Below, piece by piece: positions 26,804 through 35,465 of a DNA stretch of 64,000 nt; the stretch's first letter is position 1, and the number at the start of each line of letters is the position of its first letter. The stretch lies in NCBI GenBank assembly GCA_013289875.1, contig JABCZC010000025.1, forward strand, positions 1 to 64,000, written 5' to 3'. This DNA is from Acidobacteriota bacterium. GTDB lineage: Bacteria; Acidobacteriota; Terriglobia; Terriglobales; Acidobacteriaceae. The notes below the pieces were generated by a model, which was given only the letters and a program-made list of their open reading frames with translations, had not been told where the DNA came from and did not search any database. A program made the translations under genes and the position numbers.

Positions 26804-27595
26804 CTATTCGACTTCAGGCTTGCGGGCGGATTCGTGCCACTTGTGCAGAAAATACCACTCCAGGAACGCCACTATGAAGTAAAAGGAGAAGCCGAGGGCC
26901 GCAGCGGCAACTATAAGGGCGAAGAGATAATCGGTCTGAAGCTGCTGCGAGGCATAGATGATGGAATAGCCGAGACCGCCTCTTCCCACGCTGTTCGATC
27001 CCGCGAAGAGCTCGCCGGTGATGGCGCCGATGACGGCGATACCGGCCGAGATGCGGATGCCAACAAAGAGCGAGGGAACGGCATTTGGTAGACGCAGCTT
27101 GAAAAGTATCTGGCTGCGCGTGGCGTTGTGCATCAGAAAGAGGTGGATAAAGTTCTCGTCCACGGCGATCAGTCCCTGCGTCGTGTTGGCGATGATGGGA
27201 GCTAGACAGATGATGAAGGTGATGAGGGTGACCGCTCCAGTACCGGCGCCTACCCACATCAGTATCAGCGGCGTGATGGCTACGATGGGAACTGTTTGCA
27301 GCAAAAGCGTGTAGGGGTACAACAAGCGGCGTGTCCACCGCGACTGTGCGAACAGCAATGCAATGCCAACTCCGGCGAGGATGCTTCCGATGAGGCCGAC
27401 CGTCGCGGCAAAAGCAGTGATTTCGAAGGACTCCGCGAGCGGCGAGAAACGCTTCGAGACGACCTGGGCGACCCGCCAGGGCGATGGCAGCATGTAGGCC
27501 GGCATATGTCCGAGCCAGATGATCAATTGCCAAAACAGCAAAAAGGCTGCGAAGACGGCAAGCGAATTCAGAAAGACAAGAAGACGCTGCCTCAT
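26804..27595 (-). CDS. ABC importer permease, SsuC/TauC type
   Basis: A 263-residue inner-membrane permease with six predicted spans and the cytoplasmic EAA-type loop (about residues 165-185, RSQILFKLRLPNAVPSLFVGIRISAG), as in taurine, sulfonate, nitrate and thiamin-precursor importers. Its ATG overlaps the ATPase stop by 4 bp. The matching binding protein is encoded at 34.2 kb on the other strand. Substrate class cannot be read from the permease alone. Confidence 0.92.
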   Translation of the reverse strand: MRQRLLVFLNSLAVFAAFLLFWQLIIWLGHMPAYMLPSPWRVAQVVSKRFSPLAESFEITAFAATVGLIGSILAGVGIALLFAQSRWTRRLLYPYTLLLQTVPIVAITPLILMWVGAGTGAVTLITFIICLAPIIANTTQGLIAVDENFIHLFLMHNATRSQILFKLRLPNAVPSLFVGIRISAGIAVIGAITGELFAGSNSVGRGGLGYSIIYASQQLQTDYLFALIVAAAALGFSFYFIVAFLEWYFLHKWHESARKPEVE

Positions 27596-28377
27596 GCCGA
27601 GCGGGCGCCCCGAAGGATGCGGGAAACAGCAGTGACGGTCTGCTCGAACTCGAGTGTGGCGCGCAGTTCCGCTGTTCGCGGATTGGGCAGGTTGACGGGC
27701 AGGTCGGCGTGGATACGTCCGGGGCTGGGCGCGAGGACCAGAATACGTGTCGAAAGAAAGACGGCTTCAGAAACCGAGTGAGTGACGAAGGCTACGGTCC
27801 ATTTCAGTTCGTCGCGCAACCGAAGCAGTTCCTCATTCATGCGGTCGCGCGTCATTTCGTCGAGCGCGGCGAAGGGTTCATCCATCAGCAGCAGGCGAGG
27901 GCCGGTAACGAGGGCGCGAGCGATGGACAGACGCATCTTCATTCCGCCCGACAGTTCTCGAGGATAGGCGCGGCTCACGTGCGAGAGGCCAACGAGCTCC
28001 AGGAGTGAATCGACCCTGATCTCGCGTTTTTCCTTAGGCATGCGTTCGAGTTCGAGACCCAAAACCGCATTGGCGCGCACAGTGCGCCATGGCAGCAAGG
28101 TGGGGTCCTGAAAGATGAACGAGATGGTTTCGCGTGCATTTTCTGGCGTCATGCCGTCGACAAGAATGCTTCCCGAGGTCGCTGTCGCAAGACCGGAAAT
28201 GAGTTTGAGTACAGTCGATTTGCCGCAGCCTGAGGGCCCAATGATGCTGAGAAACTCGCCTTTGGCTACCGCGAAGTTAAGGTTATCGATAATCAGACGC
28301 TGGTACTTCTTCGACACGCCGGCGAATTCGATTTGGGGGACGGCAAAGTCCTGTACCAATCTCGTCTGCGCGCTCAT
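27592..28377 (-). CDS. ABC importer ATPase, SsuB/TauB type
   Basis: A 261-residue ATP-binding subunit. Walker A GPSGCGKST, Q-loop (SFIFQDPTLLPWRTV), signature LSGGM and Walker B RLLLMDEPFAALDE are all intact, with the switch His in FVTHSVSEA. ATG 28377 overlaps the CocE-like stop by 4 bp and is preferred over an upstream ATG at 28464 that lies inside that gene. It powers the permease encoded next. Confidence 0.94.
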   Translation of the reverse strand: MSAQTRLVQDFAVPQIEFAGVSKKYQRLIIDNLNFAVAKGEFLSIIGPSGCGKSTVLKLISGLATATSGSILVDGMTPENARETISFIFQDPTLLPWRTVRANAVLGLELERMPKEKREIRVDSLLELVGLSHVSRAYPRELSGGMKMRLSIARALVTGPRLLLMDEPFAALDEMTRDRMNEELLRLRDELKWTVAFVTHSVSEAVFLSTRILVLAPSPGRIHADLPVNLPNPRTAELRATLEFEQTVTAVSRILRGARSA

Positions 28378-30086
28378 GCCTTTTCCTTCCGGAGCGGAAG
28401 ATGCAAAGCCGAGGGCCGTGCCTCGTCGTGATAGACGAATTGTGTGGAGCGGGTCCAGTCCCACGAGGTTGCTTGCGGCGAAGGAACGCCGCTTCCCGGG
28501 TTGCGGTCGTAAAGTGGAAAGACGCTACTGGCAATTTCCAGACGAATGCAGTCGCCGGCCTCGAAGCGGCAGGAGGTTGGCTCTAATTCGAATTCCCAGC
28601 GGTGGATCGCGTCGGGCATGAAAGTGGCATCAAAGAGAAAGTCAGAGCGGGCGATACCAATGCAGACGAAGTCGGCACGCCCATCCGGGCGGACACGAAC
28701 GAGTTTAGCGGTGAAGTCAGTCGTCTTCGCCGACGCCGCACAGTAGAGAATGAGTTGCGCTGATCCGAAAATAGCAACCGGCTCTGACAAGGGCTCGGTG
28801 GTGTAGACAAGGACATTGTTGCCCAACTCCAGCGCGGCCAGATTGTACGAGCCGCCGAGTGCGCCGGGGCCTCCGGGGGCGAGCACCGGAACCTCAGGAT
28901 CGTAGACGAAAACGTCGCAGGGCTCTCCCGAAGAGGGTTGCGTTAAGCTGAGGCCTCCATCGCCTTTGCGTGAATTGGCGCGGCCGTTGCTGTGCAGGTA
29001 ATATGTCTCCTCTGTTCCAGGCGGCCATTCTTCGGTCTGATACCAGCGGTTCTCGAACAAAGCAAAGTGACGGATTCGCGGTTCCTGCGCGAATTCACCC
29101 GAATCCTTGAGCCAGTGATTGAACCAGTGTAGATGAATCGTGTCGGTATCGAGGAGCGCTTCAGGGCCGAAGTTGAATTCGCCAATTTGATCTCCCCAGG
29201 GAAAGTGAACCCAGGGACCGGCAATCAGGTATTGGTTGTCGCGCGCATGTGCGCTCGCGGCCCTTTCGCACAGCGCTTGAAAGCCATCGATGGTTCCCTT
29301 GAGATAAGGATCGAACCAGCCGGCGATATGAAGAGCAGGCACGTTGATCCGGTCCTGGCTTGCACTGACGTCGAGCGCTTTCCAGTACTCGCCGGGATGG
29401 TCGTGTTCGAACCAGTCGAGCACGTACGCCGGCAATTCCGCCGATTGCAACGCGGGATGGGAGCGAAACGGCAACACGCCGAACTGGTTGCGTATGTCTG
29501 CCCAGGCCTGTTCAAGCTTGTCGCTTGCCTCTCGAAAACCGAGACGGCGCGCATCCATCTTGAGCATCTGCAATCCCCATGCGAGGCTGGTTGCGAACCG
29601 GAGAGCTCCGTTGTGATAGAACCAGCCGTTGTATAAATCGGTCGCAGCCATTCCCGGCGCAATGGCGAGCAGTCCCTCAGGTTGAGCGGCGGCGGCGAGA
29701 AACTGCGTGACACCCTGATAGGAGAAACCGTACATGCCGATGCGGCCATTTGACTCGGGACGCGCGCGCAGCCACTCGATGGTGGCGGCCCCATCGTCGC
29801 GTTCATTGCGGAAGGGGTAAAATTCGCCCTCCGAACCGCCGCGGCCGCGGACATCCTGAACGACGACGTTGTAGCCGTGACGCGCAAACCAGACAGGGTG
29901 CGCGTAGACGACAGTCGACGCGATGTCGCGGCCATAAGGCTGCCGCATGAGCAGCGTGGGATGCGGTCCCGGTTCAGCTGGATAATAGTGATCCGACAGA
30001 AGACGGACCCCATCTGGCATCGTGCAAACAACGCCGCGTTCAAGGCGCACGCCGTTGCCGCAGTCAATGAAAGCTGAAGAGGTCAT
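28374..30086 (-). CDS. CocE/NonD-family alpha/beta hydrolase (S15-like)
   Basis: A 570-residue serine hydrolase of the X-Pro dipeptidyl-peptidase / cocaine esterase group, which cleaves esters or amides. The nucleophile elbow is GFSYQG (about residue 127), a cap region follows, and the C-terminal jelly-roll domain (about 350-565) is present. The oxyanion region YGRDIAST is as in CocE. It has no signal peptide, so it acts in the cytoplasm on an imported substrate. It overlaps both neighbours by 4 bp. ATG 30086 is preferred over a start at 30161. Confidence 0.88.
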   Translation of the reverse strand: MTSSAFIDCGNGVRLERGVVCTMPDGVRLLSDHYYPAEPGPHPTLLMRQPYGRDIASTVVYAHPVWFARHGYNVVVQDVRGRGGSEGEFYPFRNERDDGAATIEWLRARPESNGRIGMYGFSYQGVTQFLAAAAQPEGLLAIAPGMAATDLYNGWFYHNGALRFATSLAWGLQMLKMDARRLGFREASDKLEQAWADIRNQFGVLPFRSHPALQSAELPAYVLDWFEHDHPGEYWKALDVSASQDRINVPALHIAGWFDPYLKGTIDGFQALCERAASAHARDNQYLIAGPWVHFPWGDQIGEFNFGPEALLDTDTIHLHWFNHWLKDSGEFAQEPRIRHFALFENRWYQTEEWPPGTEETYYLHSNGRANSRKGDGGLSLTQPSSGEPCDVFVYDPEVPVLAPGGPGALGGSYNLAALELGNNVLVYTTEPLSEPVAIFGSAQLILYCAASAKTTDFTAKLVRVRPDGRADFVCIGIARSDFLFDATFMPDAIHRWEFELEPTSCRFEAGDCIRLEIASSVFPLYDRNPGSGVPSPQATSWDWTRSTQFVYHDEARPSALHLPLRKEKA

Positions 30087-30877
30087 GGACGATAGAGATT
30101 CTCGTATTGCGCCATCGCCTGCAGCGCTTCGGCGACGCGCGCAGCCGCCTGATCGATCCAACGCGCGCCGTTCTGCGCTGTAGCCGGATGAGGATCGCCC
30201 ATCACGCCGCTCGCAGCGATATCCCGCGTGAGCCAGGCGAATGTGGCAGAGGCATTTTCGGGGCGCAGCAGCTCCGGCTTGTCCACATGAGCGATGTAGT
30301 TGATGGTGTACGCCCCGGTATCAACAAGCTCAGGCACGGCGCTGAGCAGGAATGCGGTCTCGACTTCTCCGGCGTGAAAGCCATAAGCTTTCTCCTGCTC
30401 GCTCAAGCCTTCGAAGTTCACGCCTCCCGAACCATAGAGGGCAAAGGTGCGCAGGCCGAACTCCGCGCGAAGATCGCGCGCCATCACATCAACCAACGAA
30501 GTGTTCCCGCCATGCGTGTTGTAAAGGCAGAGCTTCTTGAATCCCGACGCGGACAGACTCGCGCCGATATCGCGCACTACTGCCATGAAAGTCGCGGCCG
30601 ATACGGAGAGCGTGCCTGGAAATCCGATGTGCTCATTGCTTTTGCCGTAGCAGATGGGCGGCAGCGCGAACACCGGCAAGTCGGCGGGAAGTTTTTCGAG
30701 CGCTTTGCCGAGGAGAAGATGATTGATCAACGTGTCAGTGGCGAGCGGCAGATGATGTCCGTGCTGCTCGATGGCAGCGGTCGGCAGTATGAGCAGAGTC
30801 GAATCTTTCGGCAGAGCCTCGACCTGCTTCCAATTGAGATAAGCGAAAGTTCGGGAGTGCGGAATCCAGGTTTTCAC
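30083..30877 (-). CDS. Creatininase-family metal-dependent amidohydrolase
   Basis: A 264-residue enzyme of the creatininase family, whose members open cyclic amides or cleave amide bonds with two metal ions. Ligand motifs are visible: E37, H39 and D48 in AAIEQHGHHLPLATDT, the YNTHGGNTSL His, and the C-terminal FHAGEVETA Glu. It could open a lactam-like ring, as creatininase, 3-hydroxyformylation enzymes or MftE-type members act on unusual amides. It is fourth in the six-gene operon. Confidence 0.88.
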   Translation of the reverse strand: MKTWIPHSRTFAYLNWKQVEALPKDSTLLILPTAAIEQHGHHLPLATDTLINHLLLGKALEKLPADLPVFALPPICYGKSNEHIGFPGTLSVSAATFMAVVRDIGASLSASGFKKLCLYNTHGGNTSLVDVMARDLRAEFGLRTFALYGSGGVNFEGLSEQEKAYGFHAGEVETAFLLSAVPELVDTGAYTINYIAHVDKPELLRPENASATFAWLTRDIAASGVMGDPHPATAQNGARWIDQAAARVAEALQAMAQYENLYRP

Positions 30878-32244
30878 GGGCGAGCGGCCCCTTCAGTCTG
30901 AGGCTGGAAGCTGAGCATCTTGCCTGGGTTCAGCAGACCCTTTGGATCGTAGCGGCGTTTGGCGGCGAGTTGCACGTTGTCTTCGCGATAGCGGCCACCA
31001 GCTTCGACATTATTCACATGAGGATTCGCAACGAAGACACCGATGGCGCGGCAGAAGCGGATCATGTCGTTGAGGCGCTCCTCGGTTGTGAAGTAGACAA
31101 GTGGAAGAGCGCCCGGAATCATGCGGCCCACCGCATTTTTCCAAAACTCCATGTGGAAGAGCATCTCGTTGCCGTATCGTTCCCTGAGCTGGCGCATCTG
31201 GTCGCGCACTCGGTCGGGATCAAACGCGCACTGGAGGTAGGTGTAGGCTGCGTCGTGCTTGATGGCCCACAGGGTGGTGTGATTCCAGGTGTAATCGGAA
31301 AGCAGCGGCCTGGTGCTGAGGCCTTTGTATGCTCCTGAATAGGTAATTGCTCCTCCCGCCGCCTGTGATAACTGCTCGAACGCGGCGAGTTGTTCCTGCG
31401 CGATAAGAAAGAAGATCAGATGCGTGCCTGAGGGCACGATGCTTTTAAGGGAACCGAAGTACGAGGGTATCGGCCACTCGAATGTCGTAACCAGGCGCTT
31501 GGTCCACTCCGGTGCATTGGCAATATGCTCGCTGAAATCGTAGGCCTTGGCAAAGGTGTCAAAAGCTACCGAACACTGCGCCCAATCAACTTCAGGTGCA
31601 AGCGCGAGCCAGATTTTGGTGATGATGCCGTTCGTTCCCCAGGCGTGCAGAACATCGTGCACGGCCTGACCTTCGAGTAACTGCACCTGCGGCTCCTGTT
31701 CCATCGTGACAATTTCGAGAGCGCGGACCGTCTGATAGTCACGCAGATTGCCATTGAGAACCGAGCCGATCCCTCCGGAACCCCCGCCTAAAAATCCTCC
31801 AATCGATGCTTTGACAATCGTGCTCGGATAGCAACGCAGTTCCCAGCCTTGCGCACGCGCTCGAGTTTCGAGCGCGCCGAGACGAACTCCGGGCTGGCAG
31901 ATTGCGACGCCGTCGCTCGTGATCGCTTCGATATCATCCATGCGCGAGAGGTCCAGGACAATACCGCCATTCAGCGGAATCGCCTGGCCGTAGTTGCCCG
32001 TGCCGGCGCCTCGCGGCGTGACCGGGATATCGTGTGCGAAACAGAAGCGCAGTAAATTGCGGATTTCTCCAACGTCAATGGGCTGAATCACCGCGTCAGC
32101 GTGCTTGCCATCCAATTGCCTCTTGAGGATCGGCGAGTACCAGTAGAAGTCTTTGGAGAGCCGTTCGATGATGGCGGGCGCGGCAATGTACCGCTGCGGA
32201 TCTGAGATCAGATTGGGGATCGCATTCGCGAGCGCGTCAGGCAT
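30874..32244 (-). CDS. FAD-linked oxidase, GlcD/VAO type
   Basis: About 456 residues. The N-terminal FAD-binding domain of the vanillyl-alcohol-oxidase fold is clear (about 40-210: VTPRGAGTGNYGQAIPLNGG, then ASIGGFLGGGSGGIGS), and a C-terminal substrate domain (about 240-440) follows. No Fe-S cluster or covalent-FAD His is evident. It probably oxidises an alcohol, hydroxy acid or amine. ATG 32244 with GGGAG upstream overlaps the deaminase stop by 8 bp; ATG 32256 would add four residues. Confidence 0.88.
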   Translation of the reverse strand: MPDALANAIPNLISDPQRYIAAPAIIERLSKDFYWYSPILKRQLDGKHADAVIQPIDVGEIRNLLRFCFAHDIPVTPRGAGTGNYGQAIPLNGGIVLDLSRMDDIEAITSDGVAICQPGVRLGALETRARAQGWELRCYPSTIVKASIGGFLGGGSGGIGSVLNGNLRDYQTVRALEIVTMEQEPQVQLLEGQAVHDVLHAWGTNGIITKIWLALAPEVDWAQCSVAFDTFAKAYDFSEHIANAPEWTKRLVTTFEWPIPSYFGSLKSIVPSGTHLIFFLIAQEQLAAFEQLSQAAGGAITYSGAYKGLSTRPLLSDYTWNHTTLWAIKHDAAYTYLQCAFDPDRVRDQMRQLRERYGNEMLFHMEFWKNAVGRMIPGALPLVYFTTEERLNDMIRFCRAIGVFVANPHVNNVEAGGRYREDNVQLAAKRRYDPKGLLNPGKMLSFQPQTEGAARP

Positions 32245-32782
32245 TCGTACTCCCATTGTTTCTCGTCACCTTGCGGGTGCTCCACGCTTGGAAAGCCTTC
32301 AGCATTCTGTGATCGGTGAATAGACCATAGCAGAGATCGCGGAGGACTTCGCCTTCGACAACACAGGTCATATCGCTCCGCCGGGCGATCTCTTGCGCCG
32401 AAATGTGAATCTGGTTGCAGTGACGATTGGCATCCTTGATGGTGGCTCCGTAAACCACACGGTCGAGGCGCGCCCATAGCGCGTTCGCCATGCACATGGC
32501 GCAGGGCTCGCAGGTGGAGTAGAGCGTGTATCCAGCGAGTGACGGTTTGCCAAGCTTCTTAGCCGCAAGCCGAACGGTGCGTAACTCGGCATGAGAGCTC
32601 GGGTCGGACTCGCGCGTCACAGCGTTGCGTGCGCGGTACAACAAATCTCCGGACTTGCTGTGCACGATGGCCGCGCCAAAGGGCACAGGATTGGGCGTGC
32701 GGAAGCTGAGGGCCGTGAAGCGGACAAGCTCCGTCATGATCGCTACATCTCGATCATGTTCTGGCCTCAAAAGCTTTCCCAT
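32237..32782 (-). CDS. Cytidine/guanine-deaminase-type nucleobase deaminase
   Basis: A 181-residue zinc deaminase of the CDA superfamily, closest in look to guanine and tRNA-adenosine deaminase-like proteins. The catalytic set is intact: H64-A-E66 and PC..C as C91-E-P-C94. A substrate amino group on a purine-, pterin- or pyrimidine-like ring is likely. It is the first gene of the operon. ATG 32782 has TGCTAAATT ending six bases upstream and no ribosome-binding site, so this start is chosen as leaderless; ATG 32737 is the alternative. Confidence 0.85.
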   Translation of the reverse strand: MGKLLRPEHDRDVAIMTELVRFTALSFRTPNPVPFGAAIVHSKSGDLLYRARNAVTRESDPSSHAELRTVRLAAKKLGKPSLAGYTLYSTCEPCAMCMANALWARLDRVVYGATIKDANRHCNQIHISAQEIARRSDMTCVVEGEVLRDLCYGLFTDHRMLKAFQAWSTRKVTRNNGSTNA

Positions 32783-32788
32783 TGACGA

Positions 32789-32797
32789 AATTTAGCA
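32789..32797 (-). promoter_or_regulatory. Extended -10 of the six-gene catabolic operon (leaderless)
   Basis: On the minus strand TG, C and TAAATT (32789-32794) end six bases before ATG 32782. It forms one half of a 72-bp divergent control region. Confidence 0.55.
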
Positions 32798-32842
32798 TGG
32801 ATCGCGTGAATTCGAGCCGACTGTTTCCTCTTCATTCGCGAA

Positions 32843-32848
32843 TAGAAT
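32843..32848 (+). promoter_or_regulatory. -10 element six bases before the amidase start (leaderless)
   Basis: TAGAAT ends six bases before ATG 32855, with no ribosome-binding site. It mirrors the opposing promoter, so both divergent transcripts look leaderless. Confidence 0.5.
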
Positions 32849-32854
32849 CAGCTC

Positions 32855-34135
32855 ATGGAAATAGAAGCGTCGCCGATTGAGAAGGTGCTCGAGCTTGCGG
32901 CAGTCGATCCGGAGGGATTGGCGGCTACGGCTCTGGCGAGGGTGAATGGCAGTGCCAGCCGGAATACATACCTGGTCCTGCAGCCAACCTGGACTCACGA
33001 CCGCGCGGCCAAATTGGCAGAGCAAGGTCCCGATCCCCAGAAGCTGCTGTATGGACTCCCGGTGGCCCTCAAAGACTGCTTTGATCTAGAGGGATTCGTT
33101 ACCAGTGCGGGCTCGCGGTTTTATGCGAGTCATAATACGCCTGCTATCTCCGATTCGTGGGTTGCAGAGCGACTGAAGGACGCCGGCGCCGTGATCACAG
33201 GCAAGACACACATGCAGATGCTGGCGTATGGCATCACCGGGGAGAACCGCGACTATGGCGACTGCGTTCAGCCCGCGGATGCGACCAGCCTGACCGGCGG
33301 GTCGTCGAGCGGCTCGGCGGCCGCCGTGCAGGAAGGCTCCGCCATAGCGGCGATCGGAAGCGATACCGGCGGCTCGATTCGTGCTCCAGCCGCGTTGTGC
33401 GGCCTCGCAGGCTACCGCGCCTCCTTAGGCGTGGGCGACTGGCGCGGCGGTGCGCATCTGGCAGAATCCTTCGACACGATTGGCTGGCTCTGCCGCGATC
33501 TGCGCGACCTGCCGCGACTGGCGCATGGGCTCTTTGCCCTGCCGGAGACAGTGCGTTCTGCAGAACAGCTCCGAGTGGCGATTGTCATCGGCGCCTTGCT
33601 CGAGGATTGCGACGCGTCTGTGCTGGCATCGATGAGGATGTGGCAAGAGCGGATCGCGAGCGTCGGCGCGCAGGTGAATGCCGTCGAACCCGATTGCTGG
33701 ACAAGCGCCTTCGAGATCTATGCTTCTCTGCAAGCCGTTGAGGCTGCTCGGTGGCATACCGGGTTCTTCGACGAGTTCGAACCGGCCATCGCAGACAGGC
33801 TTCGCTGGGGCGCGTCCTTGAAGGATGAGGAAGTCGCGGAGTTTCATGCGCGGCATCAAGGGTTCGTGCGTGAGATGGACGCTCTATTTTTGCAGGCGGA
33901 CTTTTTGTTGATGCCGGCGGTGCCCCTGCCGCGACTGGCGGCCGGGTCGGACCTCTCCGCGGCGAGGCCAAGGATCCTGCGGTACACCACGCCGGGGAGT
34001 CTGGCGGGATTGCCAGCGGTGGTGTTGCCGGGCAAGCCGGGTGTGCAGTTGCTGGCGGCGCGGGGCGGCGATAGTCAATTGCTGGAGTTTGCGGCTAGCC
34101 TGGGAAAGCGGCTGGCGGCGGAAGAAGCGTCTTGA
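32855..34135 (+). CDS. Amidase-signature hydrolase (AtzE/GatA-like)
   Basis: A 426-residue amidase-signature enzyme. The Ser-cisSer-Lys triad is visible: K73 (ALKDCF), the cis-Ser in TGGSSSGSAA (S150/S151) and the nucleophile S174 in DTGGSIRAP. AtzE and oxalurate amidohydrolase-type relatives work with AtzH/HpxZ-like proteins, one of which is encoded at 21.2 kb. It is shorter than GatA and has no GatB or GatC neighbour, so it is a catabolic amidase. It is divergent from the six-gene operon and followed by the ABC binding protein. Confidence 0.92.
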   Translation: MEIEASPIEKVLELAAVDPEGLAATALARVNGSASRNTYLVLQPTWTHDRAAKLAEQGPDPQKLLYGLPVALKDCFDLEGFVTSAGSRFYASHNTPAISDSWVAERLKDAGAVITGKTHMQMLAYGITGENRDYGDCVQPADATSLTGGSSSGSAAAVQEGSAIAAIGSDTGGSIRAPAALCGLAGYRASLGVGDWRGGAHLAESFDTIGWLCRDLRDLPRLAHGLFALPETVRSAEQLRVAIVIGALLEDCDASVLASMRMWQERIASVGAQVNAVEPDCWTSAFEIYASLQAVEAARWHTGFFDEFEPAIADRLRWGASLKDEEVAEFHARHQGFVREMDALFLQADFLLMPAVPLPRLAAGSDLSAARPRILRYTTPGSLAGLPAVVLPGKPGVQLLAARGGDSQLLEFAASLGKRLAAEEAS

Positions 34136-34151
34136 TCGACTGAGGAGGCAT

Positions 34152-34160
34152 TGCTAAGCT
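34152..34160 (+). promoter_or_regulatory. Extended -10 five bases before the binding-protein start
   Basis: TG, C and TAAGCT (34155-34160) end five bases before ATG 34166. A GAGGAGG at 34142-34148 is 17 bases from that ATG, too far for normal use, so a leaderless transcript besides read-through is possible. Confidence 0.4.
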
Positions 34161-34165
34161 CGGGC

Positions 34166-35137
34166 ATGATCCGTGCGAAACTCTCTCTTGCGCTGTCCGT
34201 CGTGTTCCTCAGTCTGCTGGGTTGCCACGGCGGGATAAGTAACAGTGGTCTGATTCCGGTCAAATTTCAGGCTGACTGGTACCCCCAGCCGGAACAGGGC
34301 GGCTTCTACGAGGCGCAGCTCAAGGGGTACTACCGGCAGGAGGGGCTGGATGTCTCCATCCTTCCGGGCGGCCCCTATGTGATTGCCGAGCAGCAGGTCT
34401 CGCTGGGCGCGGCGCAGTTCGCGATGGGTTCGTCGGATCGTGTTCTGGCGGCGGACTCGCAGGGGCAGTCTCTGGTCGCCGTCGCCGCGACGATGCAGCA
34501 CGATCCGCAGGGCATCATGGTGCATGCGGACTCTGCGGTGCATACCTTTGCGGACCTGGAAGGGCACTCTGTCGCCGCCAAACCGGGATCGACCTGGTTT
34601 GAGTACCTGGTGGCTCGGTACAAGTTGAAGGATGTTCACGAGGTGCCGGCGACTTACTCCATCGCCAACTTCCTTCGGGACCCGAATTACATCCAGCAGA
34701 TCTTTGTCACGTCCGAGCCCTACTTTGCGCGCGAGGCAGGAGCGAATGTACGCACGATGCTGATCAGCGATACGGGGTATGCGCCCTACCGGGTTTTCTT
34801 CACTTCGCGCGACTACCTGACGCAGCATCCAGAGGTGGTCGCCAAGTTTGTAGGCGCTTCGCTGCGCGGGTGGCGCGACTACATTGCCGATCCGCGCGAG
34901 GTGAACGCCGAACTCTTAAAGCTGAATCCGGCGATGACGCTTGAACAGATGCAGTTCACCTGTCAGGCGCTGAAGGAAGGGCACTTCATCTATCCTGATA
35001 ACGATCCGGCGAAGGCCGGCGACTTCGACCCGGCCCGGTGGTCGGCGATGTATCAGCAGCTAGTCGATCTGAAGGTGATCCAGCAGCCGATCGATCCAGC
35101 GACCGTGTACACGATGCAATTCGTCGGAAAGCAGTAG
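34166..35137 (+). CDS. ABC importer substrate-binding lipoprotein, NMT1/THI5-like
   Basis: A 323-residue periplasmic binding protein. The N-terminus is a lipoprotein signal with lipobox LLGC (C20). The body resembles NMT1/SsuA-type proteins: KFQADWYPQPEQGGFYEAQLKGYY near residue 30, the GAAQFAMGSSDRV loop, and hinge and C-lobe motifs. Relatives bind formylaminopyrimidine, hydroxymethylpyrimidine, riboflavin or sulfonates. It surely serves the permease and ATPase genes across the divergent operon, the only such pair here. The ATG at 34166 is chosen for its correct signal peptide. Confidence 0.9.
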   Translation: MIRAKLSLALSVVFLSLLGCHGGISNSGLIPVKFQADWYPQPEQGGFYEAQLKGYYRQEGLDVSILPGGPYVIAEQQVSLGAAQFAMGSSDRVLAADSQGQSLVAVAATMQHDPQGIMVHADSAVHTFADLEGHSVAAKPGSTWFEYLVARYKLKDVHEVPATYSIANFLRDPNYIQQIFVTSEPYFAREAGANVRTMLISDTGYAPYRVFFTSRDYLTQHPEVVAKFVGASLRGWRDYIADPREVNAELLKLNPAMTLEQMQFTCQALKEGHFIYPDNDPAKAGDFDPARWSAMYQQLVDLKVIQQPIDPATVYTMQFVGKQ

Positions 35138-35465
35138 CTTATTACGGTCAGGGCACCCCCTCCCCCCTTATCCTCCATTTTCTTGCTACTTAATTCATTC
35201 CATTGGAGCTAATGGATGGGTTGAAGTGTAATTAACTCATAACAGATTACTTATACGCATCTAATAGAAAGCAAATGAGTTGCTGCTCATCACAGAAAAT
35301 AAATAACTTAGCATGCTATCGCTGATTCTAACGGACTTACGGATAACGATGATTACTTCCGCGAACTGCAAGAAGGCCCGGCTGATGGCAGCCGGGCCTT
35401 TGGGTCTCTATTTCTATTATAGGACTTCAGGGGAAATTGTCGGCCAAGTATCTTCGGCCAGCTCT
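35138..35465. other. AT-rich intergenic region between convergent genes
   Basis: A 328-bp stretch markedly richer in A and T than its surroundings, especially 35170-35340. I find no convincing gene on either strand; the 35313-35495 reading frame overlaps the hairpin below and has no protein-like pattern. Only the terminator hairpin at 35373-35400 stands out. Confidence 0.6.
35373..35400. terminator. Probable bidirectional terminator hairpin
   Basis: AAGGCCCGGCT pairs with AGCCGGGCCTT (11 bp, loop of 6). It lies between the binding-protein gene and the FG-GAP gene, which converge. The T-tracts are modest on both sides, so efficiency is uncertain. Confidence 0.7.
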
